DNA from: Chloracidobacterium sp.
GTDB taxonomy: Bacteria > Acidobacteriota > Blastocatellia > Pyrinomonadales > Pyrinomonadaceae
Direction: 5' to 3'
Assembly (NCBI GenBank): GCA_015075585.1
Contig: JABTUB010000002.1
Span: forward strand, 248,001 to 312,000
DNA length: 64,000 bases
Under the pieces are notes generated by a model. It was not told where the DNA came from, made no database searches, and worked only from the letters and a program-made list of their open reading frames with translations. Numbering within the stretch: position 1 is the stretch's first letter; every line of letters starts with the position of its first letter. Made by a program: the position numbers and the translations under genes. Positions 63,719 to 64,000 of this stretch are shown here, piece after piece.

Positions 63719-64000
63719 ATGAAAATAGTTAAAGGAATTTTAGCGGTCGTTGCCGGGATCGTTGTGGGCAGTCTCGTAAATTTCGGCATCCTAATGCTTT
63801 CGAATGCTGTGTTCGGCTTGCCGGACGGGATGAACCTATTCGACGCCGAAAGCGTAAAGGCGAACGCACATAAGCTCACGATGGCGAACTTTGCGGGCAC
63901 ATTGTTAGCTCATCAGTTCGGGACCTTTGTCGGTGCGTTTGTTGCCGCCAAGATCGCTCCGTCCGCCAAGATGATATTTGCCATCGCTATCGGAGCTTGG
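63719..64000 (+). CDS. Small membrane protein, 3' end cut by window edge
   Basis: 94 residues visible from ATG 63719, preceded by a strong GGAGG site. Starts MKIVKGILAVVAGIVVGSLV, a membrane helix, then a polar loop and a second hydrophobic region near residues 60-94. It runs off the window. It resembles the type of small multi-span protein at 36709-37116, without clear identity. Confidence 0.65.
   Translation, partial: MKIVKGILAVVAGIVVGSLVNFGILMLSNAVFGLPDGMNLFDAESVKANAHKLTMANFAGTLLAHQFGTFVGAFVAAKIAPSAKMIFAIAIGAW

Noticed and set aside
1-64000. CRISPR arrays, insertion sequences, prophage or integrase genes
   Set aside because: No regularly spaced direct repeats, transposase, recombinase or phage structural genes were recognised in either strand.

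Overview
The window looks like a chromosome segment of an aerobic or facultatively denitrifying Gram-negative bacterium, most plausibly an Acidobacteriota member of the Blastocatellia/Pyrinomonadaceae type. This is an inference from gene content: a Kdp operon with an extra micro-gene and an outer-membrane protein, a 13-subunit-style NDH-1 cluster, futalosine-pathway menaquinone synthesis, a secreted subtilisin with FG-GAP-like calcium repeats, PilZ and PP2C proteins, and moderately high GC. No rRNA is present to confirm it.

Layout. 1-5119 (minus): potassium system, transcribed kdpD-kdpE-membrane protein-outer-membrane beta-barrel-33 aa micro-ORF-kdpF-kdpA, with kdpA cut by the left edge just before its stop. 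5474-5560: tRNA-Leu(UAA). 5646-11763: NfeD protein, PP2C phosphatase, PLP-dependent cystathionine gamma-synthase/lyase divergent from a LysR regulator, PilZ protein, GCS2-type carboxylate-amine ligase converging on a class I glutamine amidotransferase. 11841-28467 (minus): nuoABCDEF, an LCAT-like secreted acyltransferase/lipase, ribosomal protein THX, nuoGHJKLMN and a hypothetical gene. nuoI is not in the cluster. 28727-35258: hypothetical two-domain protein, thiS-thiG, an orphan HicB-like protein, moaD-moaE, a MESH1-like HD hydrolase and an S55 (SpoIVB-type) protease on the opposite strand, and an alpha/beta hydrolase that has lost its nucleophile. 35264-36149 (minus): bcp peroxiredoxin followed by a rhodanese lipoprotein whose catalytic Cys codon is an in-frame UGA with a bacterial SECIS-like hairpin, i.e. 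a probable selenoprotein. 36202-45208: Cys-cluster protein, Ogg2 DNA glycosylase, TPR/double aspartic-protease lipid-exported protein, PIN protein, glycine-zipper protein, HtrA protease, zinc ribbon, CysQ/HisN-like phosphatase, SbcD/Mre11 nuclease. 45212-47789 (minus): wecB-wecC sugar nucleotide genes. 48064-52605: helical-repeat protein, secreted S8 protease, UbiA/MqnP prenyltransferase. 52628-55799 (minus): cupin, quinol nitric oxide reductase, group III truncated haemoglobin (NO detoxification). 55918-58024: DUF72 protein divergent from mqnE. 58126-61019: an AT-richer, apparently acquired island: C5 cytosine methyltransferase, NgoFVII-like restriction enzyme, Vsr endonuclease, HicB-like protein. 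A 30-bp exact copy of the mqnE 3' region lies just beyond it. 61190-64000: DinB protein, secreted hypothetical, degenerate intergenic repeats, AHSA1/SRPBCC protein, and a membrane protein cut by the right edge.

How it fits together: NDH-1 feeds electrons from NADH to menaquinone (made through MqnE, with a UbiA/MqnP-type prenyltransferase), and the quinol can be used by qNor to reduce NO. Most surprising signals are the selenocysteine rhodanese, the lack of nuoI together with a NuoG carrying an extra four-cysteine motif, and the duplicated mqnE scar beside the restriction-modification island.
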